A stretch of 64,000 bases of DNA from Anthopleura xanthogrammica (Eukaryota > Cnidaria > Anthozoa > Actiniaria > Actiniidae). Both the position numbers and the translations under genes were made by a program. The stretch covers positions 8,925,966 to 8,989,965 of the forward strand of contig OZ025217.1 of the NCBI GenBank assembly GCA_964019055.1, read 5' to 3'. Below are positions 33,250 through 45,900 of the stretch, piece after piece; the first letter of the stretch is position 1, and each line of letters opens with the position of its first letter. Below the pieces are notes generated by a model. The model was given only the letters and a program-made list of their open reading frames with translations, did no database searches and was not told where the DNA came from.

Positions 33250-33463
33250 TTTACAGCACTTTCCAATCACACGCAAGAAATAGTGCGACGAAGTTGGTTT
33301 TGGTGGACGTCAATCAAGGCGTTTCCACAACATTCCACGTGGCACGTGCCTTGATAACTTTGTGTTTTCCGACAATGTTATGTAAACACTTTGATTGACG
33401 TCCACCAAAACCTTATTTTGTCGCGATGGCGATTCGCGCGTGTGATTGGAAAGCGCTGTAAAT
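33250..33463. repeat. Inverted-repeat element
   Basis: The outer arms TTTACAGCACTTTCCAATCA and GTGATTGGAAAGCGCTGTAA, and the inner arms GGTTTTGGTGGACGTCAATC and its reverse complement, form a long imperfect palindrome. Non-coding. Confidence 0.75.
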
Positions 33464-34318
33464 GAATTCTTACAGTGCAATAAACGGTTTGTGACAAACA
33501 AACTTCTTCGTTTCTGAATCACGCTTAAATTTTAACAAAACTATCAAAACAATAGCAAAAATTTAGACCTTACATCAGACGTAGTGATAGCACTTAACTT
33601 GTGAAACAGATATTGAGACAGACAAACAAGCATTTGACGACACTAATTCTATTGATTTTTTTTGACTTTCACACCCTGGCTGTTCGATTTTGTTTCACAG
33701 GTTAACTGCCGTCATTCTAGTCTGAAATAATAATAGTTATAATAATAAACTATGAAAGATGTCTGTGGTAGAGTGCCAACACTATATCTGTTAACCAGTA
33801 TATTAAAATTAGCGCTAATTTCCAGCTGATCTGAGAAAAAATGTTAGCCAATCAGAATCGAGGAAATTTGCAAAACTGTTTACTGATATTTTCATAAACA
33901 TGCGAACTCGGTAGTTGCGAGTTTCCCGTTGGGATTTGGTTTTTCACTGCCGCCAGTAAAAAATATATAGGTATCGACTGATTATTTTTGATTGACGGAA
34001 GCGAAAAACCAAATTTCCGCGTGCAGCTTGCTGCAACAGAGTTCGTATAATGCAAAATAAATTTTGCACTGTTTCACAGATTAAGTGTAAGCACTCTAGG
34101 ACTTGTTTCTGAAATGTTTAATATTGCATTAGAAAAATAAATGAACGATGCAAACTTCAATATTAACTTTTAGAAATTATTAAATCGAATTTTCTTAAGT
34201 ATTCAAATAAACTTGTTTCAAATATTCTTTTCTATCTTTTCTATATTCATTTTGTGGGTATTTTTTTCACAATTTTTAACATCAGTTTTAACATTGGACA
34301 CATGACGTATGTATTACA

Positions 34319-37300
34319 TCATCGAGAGTCCCGGATGAACTGTCGTTCGCGTTGCTGCAATGCTTCAGTTACTGCAACAAGTTTTTTGAGACCAGGCTAA
34401 AAATAAATCACCCTATGTTTTAGTCTTTTATGATATGCGCTTTAATTAGGCGGCGGCCATATTGGTTCAAACAATAGGTTTTGAATCCCTTGGGTCCCCT
34501 TACCCTCCTCGCTTTGAGCCGTTTCAGAATGTTCCAAACAAAGCCCATGGCTTTTGCCCATGGGAATAAACATGGCCGCCGTGTGATTTAAGTCCATTAG
34601 GACTAATTTGATGAGCTGTTAATCATTTGAAGTGCAGCTTTTCTCGCGAAAAACATTGTTGCATGTTGTAAGTTGTAAATGTTTGTGTGAACATAATTTC
34701 AACACTATTTTGAACATATTTGCGAGACAAGGCACGATGAATATCAAAACGTGGTTGTTGTTAACGGATCGTTGAACGGTAAACGGGGGGGGGGGGGGGG
34801 GGGAGCGGGGAAGGAAACTGAATGAATATTTCATGTTCTAATTAACAAGAAAATGACCCCAGATCACACAATTTGATGTTTAATGCTTGCAAATTTCCAA
34901 GTAAATCGGCATCAAGTTCCTTGAGCGCCACTGGGAGCTAGAGAACCTCTGGCAATAAGAGTAGGGGATAAAAGTAAACAAGGCCAAATTCATATACTCA
35001 TTTCAATAAAGTTAGTCACCTGATAAGCTAAAAAACTGAGACCGAAAAGGATTATGGGTAGATGCATTTTACATGTTTCAACCTCTTGATGGACTTGAGA
35101 TCCTTTACCAGTTACAGTTTCTTCTCCGTCCTGTGAGTATCCTTAAAGTGAACTATTACTTACTTAAAGTAAATATTAAACCTATAATGTTGCGAAGCAC
35201 TTACGCGAAGAAAAAAATCGATTTCAATTTAAAGATTGTTGATTTTGGTCCCACAGCCGAGTCTTACTTGTTTATCTGGGTATACGTCACAGCTGACTAG
35301 ACTCATTCTCAACAACTTTAAAGACTCGCAGAAAATCAAAAATTTATTAAAATCGATTTTTTTCTTCGCAGAATTGCTTTACAACATTATAGGTTTAATA
35401 TCAAATTGGAAGTCAAATTGGGGTTAGGTGCACTTTAAACTGCAGTTTTATTTACATATAAATAGTCTCCAACGATCCTCAGCGGTCTCAGCTTTGAAGG
35501 TTTTCGATGACTAACTTTATTGAAATAAGTATATTGTATTGTATTAAATGCCATACCTGGGTGGTGCTGAGTTGTTTGAGGTCAGATTTATACACGACAC
35601 AGATATCTTGGAGCGATGCTAAGTCACGTGCTGGATCAGACGAGACTTGTTCATGTGTATCTGGGCAATCAGTGACTGACTGCAGAAACAACGTAAAATA
35701 AAAAGTATAGACTGAGTACTACATTGCGTGCGTGTATGTATTGGTAGAAGGGTGGGGGTTGGAAAAGCAGCCTCCTCCCCCAATTTTTTATTGTCTAAAA
35801 ATCAGATCAAAACAAGAAAGCTAAAAGCTAACCACACTTAACTGCCCACTCCCCCACACTCTGGTCATACCTTCGCCCCATTGTTGAAATGCCCCAGTGT
35901 TATTTTAAATGTCTGAACATGTCACGCTAATATTTTGATGTTCCTATCAACATTCATTAAGCCTGGTTCACACGAGCAATGCAAACGCAAGCAAAATACG
36001 TGTGAACTACAGCAATGCAAACGCAAGAAGTGGAAAGTTTAACGTTTTCATTTTCTTGCGCTTGCGTTTGTATTTGCGTTTTTTAACGTGTGAACCGGTG
36101 AAAATGCAAACGCAAGAGCAAAAATTGTTTGGATGTAAAAAAAACACTACCGCGCTTGCGTATCTTAATTTACTTGGTTTGCATTTCACGTGTGAACGTT
36201 GCTTGCGCTTGCGTTTGCATTTCCGAACATTGGAACTAGAAAGCCGTAGATCCACGACACTTACTGAAATTTCATCGATAAAAGCTATAACTTTGTCCCT
36301 GTTTTTTTGCATGAACGGATTGACTGGAGTCATGCAGGATTCCTGATGAAAAGAAAAGAAACCAATAAATAATATATTTTTCAAAAATATCACAAGCACA
36401 GAATCAGCCAATCAGAAGCAAATCTTCTCCTGGATGGTTGCAGCGGTTACCTTGGAAACTCGAAGAGATATGTACAACTTAGCAAACCTTTACACAAACT
36501 GAACTGATTTGAGAAGCATTTGTTTTGGTATTGGTTTTGTGTAATACTCGTTACCTTGGCTCCAAAGTCCACGAGATTCGCTAATTTTTGTAAACATTTT
36601 GCAACAAGCGTGAGAGTTCGGGCTGCAGTGGGTGATGGGATATCTGTGGACGTAATTCAAAAGATGATTTTTTTATATATTGTAACTCCTCTATTAAGCC
36701 TCCTAAACCTATGTATTTCAGGTACGTTTGAGGGAAGGGGGCTTGATAGAGAAGGGGGCTTATGGATTTAGCGAAACTAGGCAAGTACCTTTTTGTGTTT
36801 ACTGCGTAGCAGTAACCTAATTGTTATCGTGTTTGTGAGTCCGTTGTGAGTCCGTTGTGAGTCCGTTGTGAGTCCGTATGTAACACCAATGTCACAGCTG
36901 ACACAGGAATCCCGATATTAGAAAATCCTCGAGACGACCTAGACAGACTCGACATTCTCCACGAGTGGAGACCGAGCTATTCACGACAAACGACCAAATA
37001 TTCGAACCAATTAGAACCAATCAGAAATTAAACCGAGGAACACGAGAATACTTCGTACAACTCCGTACAACTCCGATTTTACGAGGACGTGAGTACGTGA
37101 GACGAAAATACCTCGTGATGTGCGTTCTCTTCACTGTACAGAGAGATTCCTCGAACAAAACAAGTACTTTTACTGACTTTGGACATAAATTTATTTATCG
37201 CAGCTTTCAAGTGGTGTAATGTATGGTGTTTTTCCAGTTTTAGGCCGATGTTTTCCTCAACATTCCGGCGTATTAATAATTCAACATGAACACGCTTACT

Positions 37301-40300
37301 GGCTTCGGACAATAGAGCAAAACAAAAACAAATCCTCATTGACCTAGCCTCTCAATCACTTTTGGGAAACTTTGAACCTCTTCGGAGGATATTTGAACCT
37401 CTTCGGAGGATATTTGAACCTCTTCGGAGGATATTTGAACCTCTTCGGAGGATATTTGATGAAAGCTGTGATAAATGATTGTCAAATACCGCATAAAAAT
37501 ATTGTTCATACTTCCAAAACATGTGAGTTACATGATATAATCGAAAAGCCTGTGTCTGACAACACTCATAAGTCTACTGTTAGAAATAAATCCAAACGTG
37601 TTCGTTCGCACGCACTTCACAGGGAAAGAGAACCGTCAAGGATTTGTTTGAAGAAAATTATGAAAACATTGAAAAGAAGAAAAACTAGAAAACGATCTAA
37701 AAGATTTTTTAGAAGATCAACTCCTTTATCATCAAAGCTATACGATTCATAACTTCCAATTTGTAATAACAAACGGTTGCTTACATTGGGCAGTAAACAC
37801 ATGCGCTTTGTAAGCGCCTATTTTTTCAATGGCCATCGGATAAAATGTTATCTCCAATTTAGGACATGTTTCTTGTATTACTGGCGGTCATCCTCGATCG
37901 GCAGATTTACTTTCGTGCTCAAAAATTGACATTTTTTCTCCCGAGGGAGTAGACACAGCAGCATTTTTGGTATTTTTCAAGCGAGTTGCACTAAATTTCG
38001 AGCAGGTTCGAATTGCTGGCGACTTGGCTGCGATATGTCGCCATAAAATCGCAGGCCGTTTACACGTGCGATTTGGGATTGTGATAAAATCGCCGTTGAA
38101 ATTGCCGCTAAAGTCGCGCGTCAAAATTGCTAGTATAAACGTTTGTAAACGCATTAGGTAACTCGTAACAGAAAATTATGTTTTGCGCTGAACCTACCTG
38201 TCATAAGATTACATAGCTTGGGATTCATGATAGCAGGACAAAATAGTCGTAGAAAAAGAAAACCACTACAAAAAGAAAAACGAAAATTGTCTTGATGGAT
38301 AAGCATAGACCTAGGTCTCGTAAAAAATTCCAATTGGATTAATAGACATGACCCACCATCAACATCACCTTGCACTGCGCTCATTGGTTATAAGACCCTT
38401 CAGTCAGTAGACCGTTTGCGCAGTACCATCATTTTACTACTACTACCAGAATGCTACGCGAATTTCTAAATCAGGCTGGCCATTCACAGTACCGGACGAA
38501 TTTTTTACCGTTCAAAAATTTAACAGTACATACCAATTACACGGAACCGTCTCTTCAATATGCATGGCTAGGCGTTTGAATTTTTGTCAGGATAACACAG
38601 TTCCATGTTAACGAAAAGCCTAATTGTATGACTTTTCCAAGGGTTAAAAATTCGTCCTGTACCGTGTAAGGCCAGTCTTAATTTATTTTTTTTCCTCGGG
38701 TCAACAGTAACAAAAACGTGTGCCAATTAACTGAAGAAAAAAAAGAGTGTGCAAGAGATTCTGGAGGTGTTAATATGTGATGGCACAGCCCAAAAGATCC
38801 CTTGTCTAATCGGTATAGAGAATACATGTGTACGAATACATGTGAGCTGGACACGACAAACACGTAATTTCATACCTGACAACTCTTGTTTGGACTGTTT
38901 GGTTATCAGTCCACTTGTCCTTCACATTTTGCTGCAGGCATCCAAAAAGATACTGTAGTGTCCTAGAATTCAACACAACAGCAGTTATGCACAAGTTAAC
39001 TTCAAACGACGATTCAGTGGATGTCGTGGATTCCATGACCGTGCAATCCATGTAAAATTGTCTTTTCCATCATCATACCAAGCCTGTCTTATAGGCCCTT
39101 TGCAGGACCTGGTCACGTGACCTTATCAATAAAAAAATCTAAGAGTAAGCCAAAACCTTTCAGAGAATGCTTACAATTCTGGCATTATTTTTGAGTTACT
39201 CTTAGATTTTTTGATTGACAAGGCCACGTGACCAGGTCATGCAAAGGGTCTATTACCTTAGGACTTTACTTACACTGGACAGTTGCTAGTTGAGTTGAAT
39301 ATGGCTTCGATTGCTTCAAAAAGAAATTCTAATAATTGCTTGAGATTAATCACCGTATCAGCACCTTTTTCCATCTTTGCGGGGTTGAGCTGCAAAACAT
39401 AACATTGAACAAGTCATTTGACAAATGCGCTGATTCAGAAGTAAAAACTAAGCAAACAGGATCTCTAATTCATACTTGATTATTTATCGTTACTAAAAAA
39501 ACTGAAAATGGGATCCAATGGATGGAAGGAAGGGATAATGAATGAATGAAGGAATGGTTCGGTGAGATGGACGGATGGGAAAAACGTCCTTTTTTTTTTG
39601 ACGGTAGCACAAACCAGTGTCCCTCATTCCATGATCGAATTGGAATTTAGAAGTTGCTTTTTGTGGAGGGAGGAAAACTGGAGAACCCAGCCGGAGAAAA
39701 GCCCTCAAAAAACAGAAGAGAACCAACTAAAAACTCTACCCACATACAAAAAATCATACAACACCGAGCCTGGCGGGACTCGAACTCGGGTCGTCTTGGT
39801 GAAAGGGGAGCGCTCTCAATGCTACGCCACCCTGATGGATGAAGTGAAAGACCTGACGGATGAAGATAAGGGATGGACATAGACCAACCAGAGAGTGGTT
39901 CTAAGTTATAATACTAACATTATTTGCTCATAACTTTACCTCACAAGACTGTTTGCATTCCATTATTTTAACAATGACATCTTTAATAGTTTGTTGTAAG
40001 TAAGGTATAGCCACCATCTTCATGTACTGGTCCATTAATGTCGTAGCTAAAGACGTACCACGGAAAAGAGTGCTTTGTTCGTCTGTAAAACGAGTCATGG
40101 ACAAACAACGAAAAAAATAAGCAATTGAAATGTGTATCAGGAAGGGACTGTTTGGAAATTTATTAAGGAAGTGTTTGGCAATGTTGCAGAAGCAGGATCG
40201 TTTCTATTTTAGCAACATTGCGCGCAACAAATTGTGTCATGTGACAGCTCGAAACATCGATTGCCTGCAACATTGTGCGCAATGTTGCACCGTGTGTCCG

Positions 40301-42966
40301 TAGCTTTACAGTTGGTCTCAATGTATTTTAGGGACACAAAAAATAGTATTACCTTGCTTTTCTATTTCTTTAGCGTTCATTGTCTTCAGTAGAAACACTT
40401 CTTGTTTCTCGTGTCTAAAGATCTTGAGTAAAGTAGACGCTAGCGCAACGCGGTCCTTGCAGATCTGTCCCAGAGCAGTTACTGTAAACAGATCTTTATC
40501 CAGAAGAATCTACAACGACAAAGCGATTTGACGGAAAATTAAAAAAATAATAATAATAATCTACCTGTCAGCAATTGGCTGACGATTTTTAAAATACTAA
40601 GGTCCCGTTTATACGGACAAGGTTTCATTTAAAACCGGTGTTATTTTATTCTCGGTTACATCTTGCGTTTACACGACCTCGATTGAATATGTGATGGAAC
40701 CGAGATGTTTTGAAAACGCTGGCGAAAGTGGAGCGTTTTGAAAACGTTCTGCTTAAGGTCCCGTGTAAACGGGGAAACCGTCTTACTTTCATTTTTTAGA
40801 AGGACTCCGCTTTGAAAACAGGTGGCCTGGAAATGACAGTAATACGTCAGTTCCCGTGTAAAGGTTCCATAACCGTATTATTTTCGACCAGGTTTTTATG
40901 TTTATGAAACCAGACCTAAATAAATGGTGAGGGAAGCGCGCGTTGTATTCAGAAAGTTACCTCTTTTAAGTTGTCATATTCACCCACTGGCATAATGATT
41001 TCATGCTGAAACGAGAAGAAAAAAAAGAGATATAACTGGAATATAAGGTAGAATAAAATAATGCAGTAAACTGGTTTGCAAATGGAACCAAAACTAACCG
41101 TGAATTTTATTTTCATTCTAAGGTTTCCTACTTCCGTTTTGCCATGTGCAATCAAAGGGTACCAGTCGTCTTTTGTTTGACCTTTAGGAAGCTTTTGAAG
41201 GGTTTGCGTGCACGATCCTGAAGAAGAAAAATAAAAAGGACTTTCTTAATAATTTTCATCAATAATCTCCTTAAAAAAGTCGAGTCCCCCTCTTTGTCCC
41301 CCGGGGGGGGGGGGGGGGGGGGTACTTCGGGTCGTTTCATACGGGGATGCTCCGCCCGGACTCTCGACCCCTTACCCTTTTCTATACCAAATTTCAGCAA
41401 AACGTTACCCCTTTTTTTATACCATTTTGCCTGAAAAGGTACCCCTTTCATATACTTTTGGAGAAAATCAACCCCTTTTTATACCAAAACTCACAAATTT
41501 CCAACCCTTTTCTGTACGTGCGGCTTGAAAAAAGTACCCCTTTCGGGCAGAGCATCCCCGTACAGTCCATTATAGGGAGTACCCCCCCCCCCCCGGGTCT
41601 TCGTCACCGTGGATTATTATGAATACAGATCAAAGGTCAACGCCCTAAGAAATGGAGGGGATTTCTCTTGTGCTCAGTTAAGAAATGAGATAAATCAAGA
41701 GGCGTTGCCTATATTGTAAGTACAAGGTATTAACTTTAAGAGGTCGAGGGAAAACTGTGTCGAGTTGGCATTGCAGTGCATTGTGGTACTGTTTTAGGGA
41801 ACATTTCCAAGATGGCGTATATTTCGTCCCTTAAGACAGTCCCACAATGCACTGCAATGCCAACTCGACCGAGTTTTTTACTCAAGCTCGGAATGGCTAA
41901 TAAAGAGTGTTTCCCCTTCGGGGTGAGGGAAAGAGGATCAGTTATCAATAGCTTCGTTTGCTGCTAGACGGGAATTCAATACTGGACCGGAAGTTGTCAT
42001 GGCTATAGATGCCAGCTCCTCACGTGAAGGTAACAAGGTGCGCAGTGATTACGGTTTAAAAAAAAGACTAGGTATAGCTAGAAATAGCCATTCTGTTTGG
42101 TACGAAACTAAAATCGTCAAAAGCAACATCACGAGAGTTTACATTTTGAACCCAGTCGAAAAACACCGTTGCCACAATGACTACGGTTTTACAATAAATT
42201 CCAAGGCCTTTCCCGGGAGTGATGGAGTGACACCTAGCTACATCCCAATAACTTGATTTCATTCACAAGATAAAAAGTTGATCCTTCCAGACATTGAAAG
42301 CACTAGCCCCTGCCTCCCCTGCCCCCACCTAAGGGCAGTGTGTGTGGGAGAGGGGAGGGGGGGGGGGGGTGGTAGTATAAGAGTGGCATGCGATGCTACG
42401 GCGCCGCTAACTCTCACCGTTATGTAGTTCAAGCCTGGGGCCGCGCGTTCGAGTTTCGCATATGTGAATTGAGGTTGTTTGATGTATTGTTTTCTCACTT
42501 GCCACGAGGGTATTTCTCCGGTTTCGCTGGTTTCCTCCCTCCGTTAAAATCTACCTGTGAGTCGAGTGTGGTAAATATTAAATGTAGCGGTAGACTTGCT
42601 CCATGCCCATCTCTCAGGGATTCACAGAGGTAAGAGTGAAGGAAGAGAGAACGTCGAAGTCGCGAGAGGTCCAGTGCGTTTAATCCTGGTTGGGATGCCT
42701 GTGTTTTATTCACCGTGCGTGAACTTAGGGGGCTTTCATTTATTTGTGTATGGGGGGGGGGGGGGGGGGGGGTGGGTCGGCAAAATTGGGGGGAGGGGGT
42801 CACGTTCTTTTCGGAAGCTCTTAAATCAGTATCGGGAAAGAACGTACTTTTCCTTACCACCCCGTGGTAGGAGGATCTGGTGTACTTACCTATTAAGATA
42901 TCTTTTGAGTGCCAACTTCTGTTGTACAGACTTATGGTAACAGAACATACGTCAGCTGGAAGATCA
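34319..42966 (-). CDS. RASA1: RASA1 exons 14-25: end of C2 and RasGAP domain
   Basis: Exon 14, 42890-42966 (DLPADVCSVTISLYN); exon 15, 41099-41217; exon 16, 40961-41005; exon 17, 40353-40509 (DRVALASTLLKIFRHEKQE); exon 18, 39940-40082 (arginine finger FRGTSLATTLMDQYMK); exon 19, 39274-39389; exon 20, 38876-38962 (LQYLFGCLQQNVKDKW); exon 21, 38198-38265 (FLFLRLFCPAIMNPKL); exon 22, 36555-36643 (TAARTLTLVAKCLQKLANLV); exon 23, 36265-36342; exon 24, 35557-35679 (DPARDLASLQDICVVYKSDL); exon 25, 34319-34396 (LKKLVAVTEALQQRERQF, stop at 34319-34321). The last intron is about 1.2 kb. Phases agree at every junction. Confidence 0.93.
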
Positions 42967-45900
42967 CTACAAGAAAAAAAATAGAATGTACCAATGTTAT
43001 GTCATTTTGTTCGCCTTATGGTTTGGTCGTTCGTTATTTATCGGCAGAGGGAGATGAGCGAGAAAATAGGGGACCTGGAATATCGTATTTACTCGAATAA
43101 GTGCCGCCACGAGTAATTGCCGCGGTCCCGTAAAATTTTCTCATAGATAGAAAATACACCGTTACAGTGAGGACACTCGAACCGTGAATACTTTGAGGTT
43201 TTTTCATACTTTTTTCCTCCTTTATCCCTTGTGTGAATCGATTGGAAATATGATTTATTTTGAATAATAAGATTATTTGAGTTTAGTGCATAATTTTCAG
43301 AAGGCTTGAACCAGTAGAAAGTTCATAAAACAAAAAATATAAAAATATCGAGTGTTCGTGGTTCGAGTGACCTCACCGTAAATTAAAAGAAAAAATTCTT
43401 TGTCGTATGCAATTTTTAAATAAGCGCCGCATTTGAGGCGCGAAAAAATTAATAAGCGCCGCGGTATGTGCTATTTACTTAAGGGAGTCCTGAATTCCCC
43501 TGAATTACAAGACAAGTTATTGGAAAAACTAGCTAGGGGAGCCTTGTATTTGGCACAGTTTTTCTTTTTCTTTGCAAAATCGGAGGGATTTCTAGAATTT
43601 CGTACTCGAATGACTTTTAAAGTTTTCCAATTTTTCACCCCTTTTAAGAAGAAGCAGCCACTAGTATCATTTAGTCAAGCCTGTCCAAAAAGGATTCATA
43701 GATATTTTTGAGTTTCAAGCTATTACACTCAAACGACGAAAAAAAGATCAATGTTTAGCTTAGTTTTAATTTGCTTGTTGTTTTTGTTTATTCTTTGCGC
43801 AGCATCTTAAGGGGCAGTTTCACAGCAAAGTTATTCACGTTCGTACTTTACTGATAAGGTATTTTCGACAAGAAAATATTGTAACAATACGCGCTTTTCT
43901 TTCCAAAACAATCGAGATTTCAAATACATCAGCCCAGCCACCAGCTGTCAACAATCTTCGACTTTTACTGACATCCCATCCTCTCCACAAAAATCAAATT
44001 CTGGAACAAAGTGCCGCAGGTTTATTAGGAACTGCATGGCTATTAAGTGCTACCCTCGTAAAATAAGTACGAATTATTTCTACTTAACGTAATATGCGTG
44101 GTACACTTACTTGAATTTAAAGTCTTCGTTCCAAATCGGTTTTTGGCCTTCAAACGTTTTTGTCCGACAGGTTTTCACTTCGTTCAATGAGATGATCGAG
44201 TAGACATGAGAGACTTTATTGGCGGGTAATTTGTGAGCTTCGATAACGCTAAGCTCTAGGCTTCGTAATTGCTTCACGTCCAAGTCTCCAATATCGGTTG
44301 TTTTAGCTTTGCCACAAAACTTCTTGATAGCATCCATCCATTCCTTGGATTTTGAACGAACAGTAAGCATGATAAGAAAACAAATTCTCGTCAAAAACTA
44401 AAGTTAAAGAATATTTATCACTGCAGAGAAATCGAAGAAAGTTTCAGGTGTTTTGGTAAAAACAGTTGGTTTCATTATAAGCAGTTCGTGCCAAAGCCAT
44501 GAATCATTCCTTTTATATTTAAGATTTATAAACAGTCCCGTGCAAGTACAAAGACAATGAACTGATGAAATTATCACTTCTCCCTACTCAATTACTTTAA
44601 TTATTTACTAGCTGGTAAGGAGAATATAAAGGTTTATCAGTCAGTCTGGCTGATCAAGCACGGGGTTTTGGTACCAGTCCAGACGTAATGGCGCCAAATT
44701 TTGAAACGTGCCAGCCAATGACGCCACACAGACTACAAGGGATTTATATTTGGCGCCAAACAAGATCGAACAAGTCTGAGGATTCTTTGTTACGGAGAAT
44801 AAATACATGTTCTTTGGTGAGGCCAAATCAAAGCTTACACATTCTACAGGCAAATATCACACTCATTCTCTGAAACTAAAATACATGCCAGTTGAGTTGA
44901 CTTTCAGAACAAACTCAAGGTCAACCAATCAGAATTTAGGATTCGACATTGTATTTTGATTAGCATTTCCTATTTATTCCGCAAAGAGAATTTATAAAAT
45001 ACGAGTTTTTTTCTTCTTTAAATTAATTGTAATTGCTAGTCGAACTCATGGCGGAATTTTATTTCAATCAACAAGAAAAGTCTACATTGTATACTCGAAA
45101 AAACTCGAAAAATGCAAACCAAAAATAGTGACCCATAACTCCTTTCGGGGAAGGGAATCAACTCAGCTGGCCTGGATGGTATCGTCATCTTTTTACTTGC
45201 ATACTTTGCATGTTTTTAGTAATAATGGCTTGGGGAATCTATATATTCACATAAGCTCTACAACATCAGGGTTGTCAAGTCAAGGACGTTGTTAACCCCC
45301 CCCCCCCCTCCCCCTCCCTAATAAACCGCTATCATGATCTTCTTGTCTGGACGGCGACGTTTGTCTAAACATCTGAATGGCTTTTTCATAGCAACAGCTT
45401 TTTCATAGCATCAGCAACGGAGAACAAGCAATAGAGTATGACTTTGCAAACTCGAATTCCCGGAATTTTCATTTCTTCTTCATCACACAGTTTAAAAGCC
45501 TTTCTTTTAGCTATTACGCTGCACAAACTATCTGGATTGCTTTTGCAAAAGTAAAGATTGCTTTGGCAAAGCGTCCACTTTTTTCTAGTTTTATAATGCT
45601 CCACAAATTCATAAAACAAATTCGTTGTACCATTTAACACAGGGAACCCAGTATTGAATACTTACGTTTGCTTGGTCTTGAGTATCAGCGCACAGATATG
45701 TCATCCGGGACTCGTTCAGGGCACGAACAACCACTTGAAAACAATTAGGTCTGAAAACAATTGTATTGGTTTCAGAATATAATAAGTGAGAATAATAGGT
45801 GAAAGGGTGGATGGATGGAAGAGTGACCTAAAAAGGGAAGGGAAGGTAGCACAAGACAAGATAAGTATTGCTAATTTTACCGGATATTTTCTGCTCATCA

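Larger units (their letters stand above)
30011..34318. other. Intergenic region with several MITEs
   Basis: No gene was recognised over about 4.3 kb. Inverted-repeat elements at about 31162-31460, 32453-32573 and 33250-33463 are listed separately. The remainder is AT-rich. The last few hundred bases would be the 3' UTR and downstream flank of the RASA1 gene on the minus strand. Confidence 0.6.

Noticed and set aside
36002..36411. Overlapping ORFs of 114 and 134 residues, basic or Leu-rich
   Set aside because: Both are frames through the GCAAACGCAAG-rich MITE and RASA1 exon 23.
36834..36878. Row of GTGAGT splice-donor-like sites
   Set aside because: They are on the strand opposite to RASA1 and are part of an 11-bp tandem repeat.
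37372..37752. 126-residue ORF with repeated NLFGGYL peptide and basic C-terminus
   Set aside because: It arises from the 21-bp tandem repeat and lies antisense within a RASA1 intron; no homology recognised.
42495..42860. Proline-rich ORF overlapping poly-G
   Set aside because: The proline run is translation of a homopolymer; the rest is SINE sequence.
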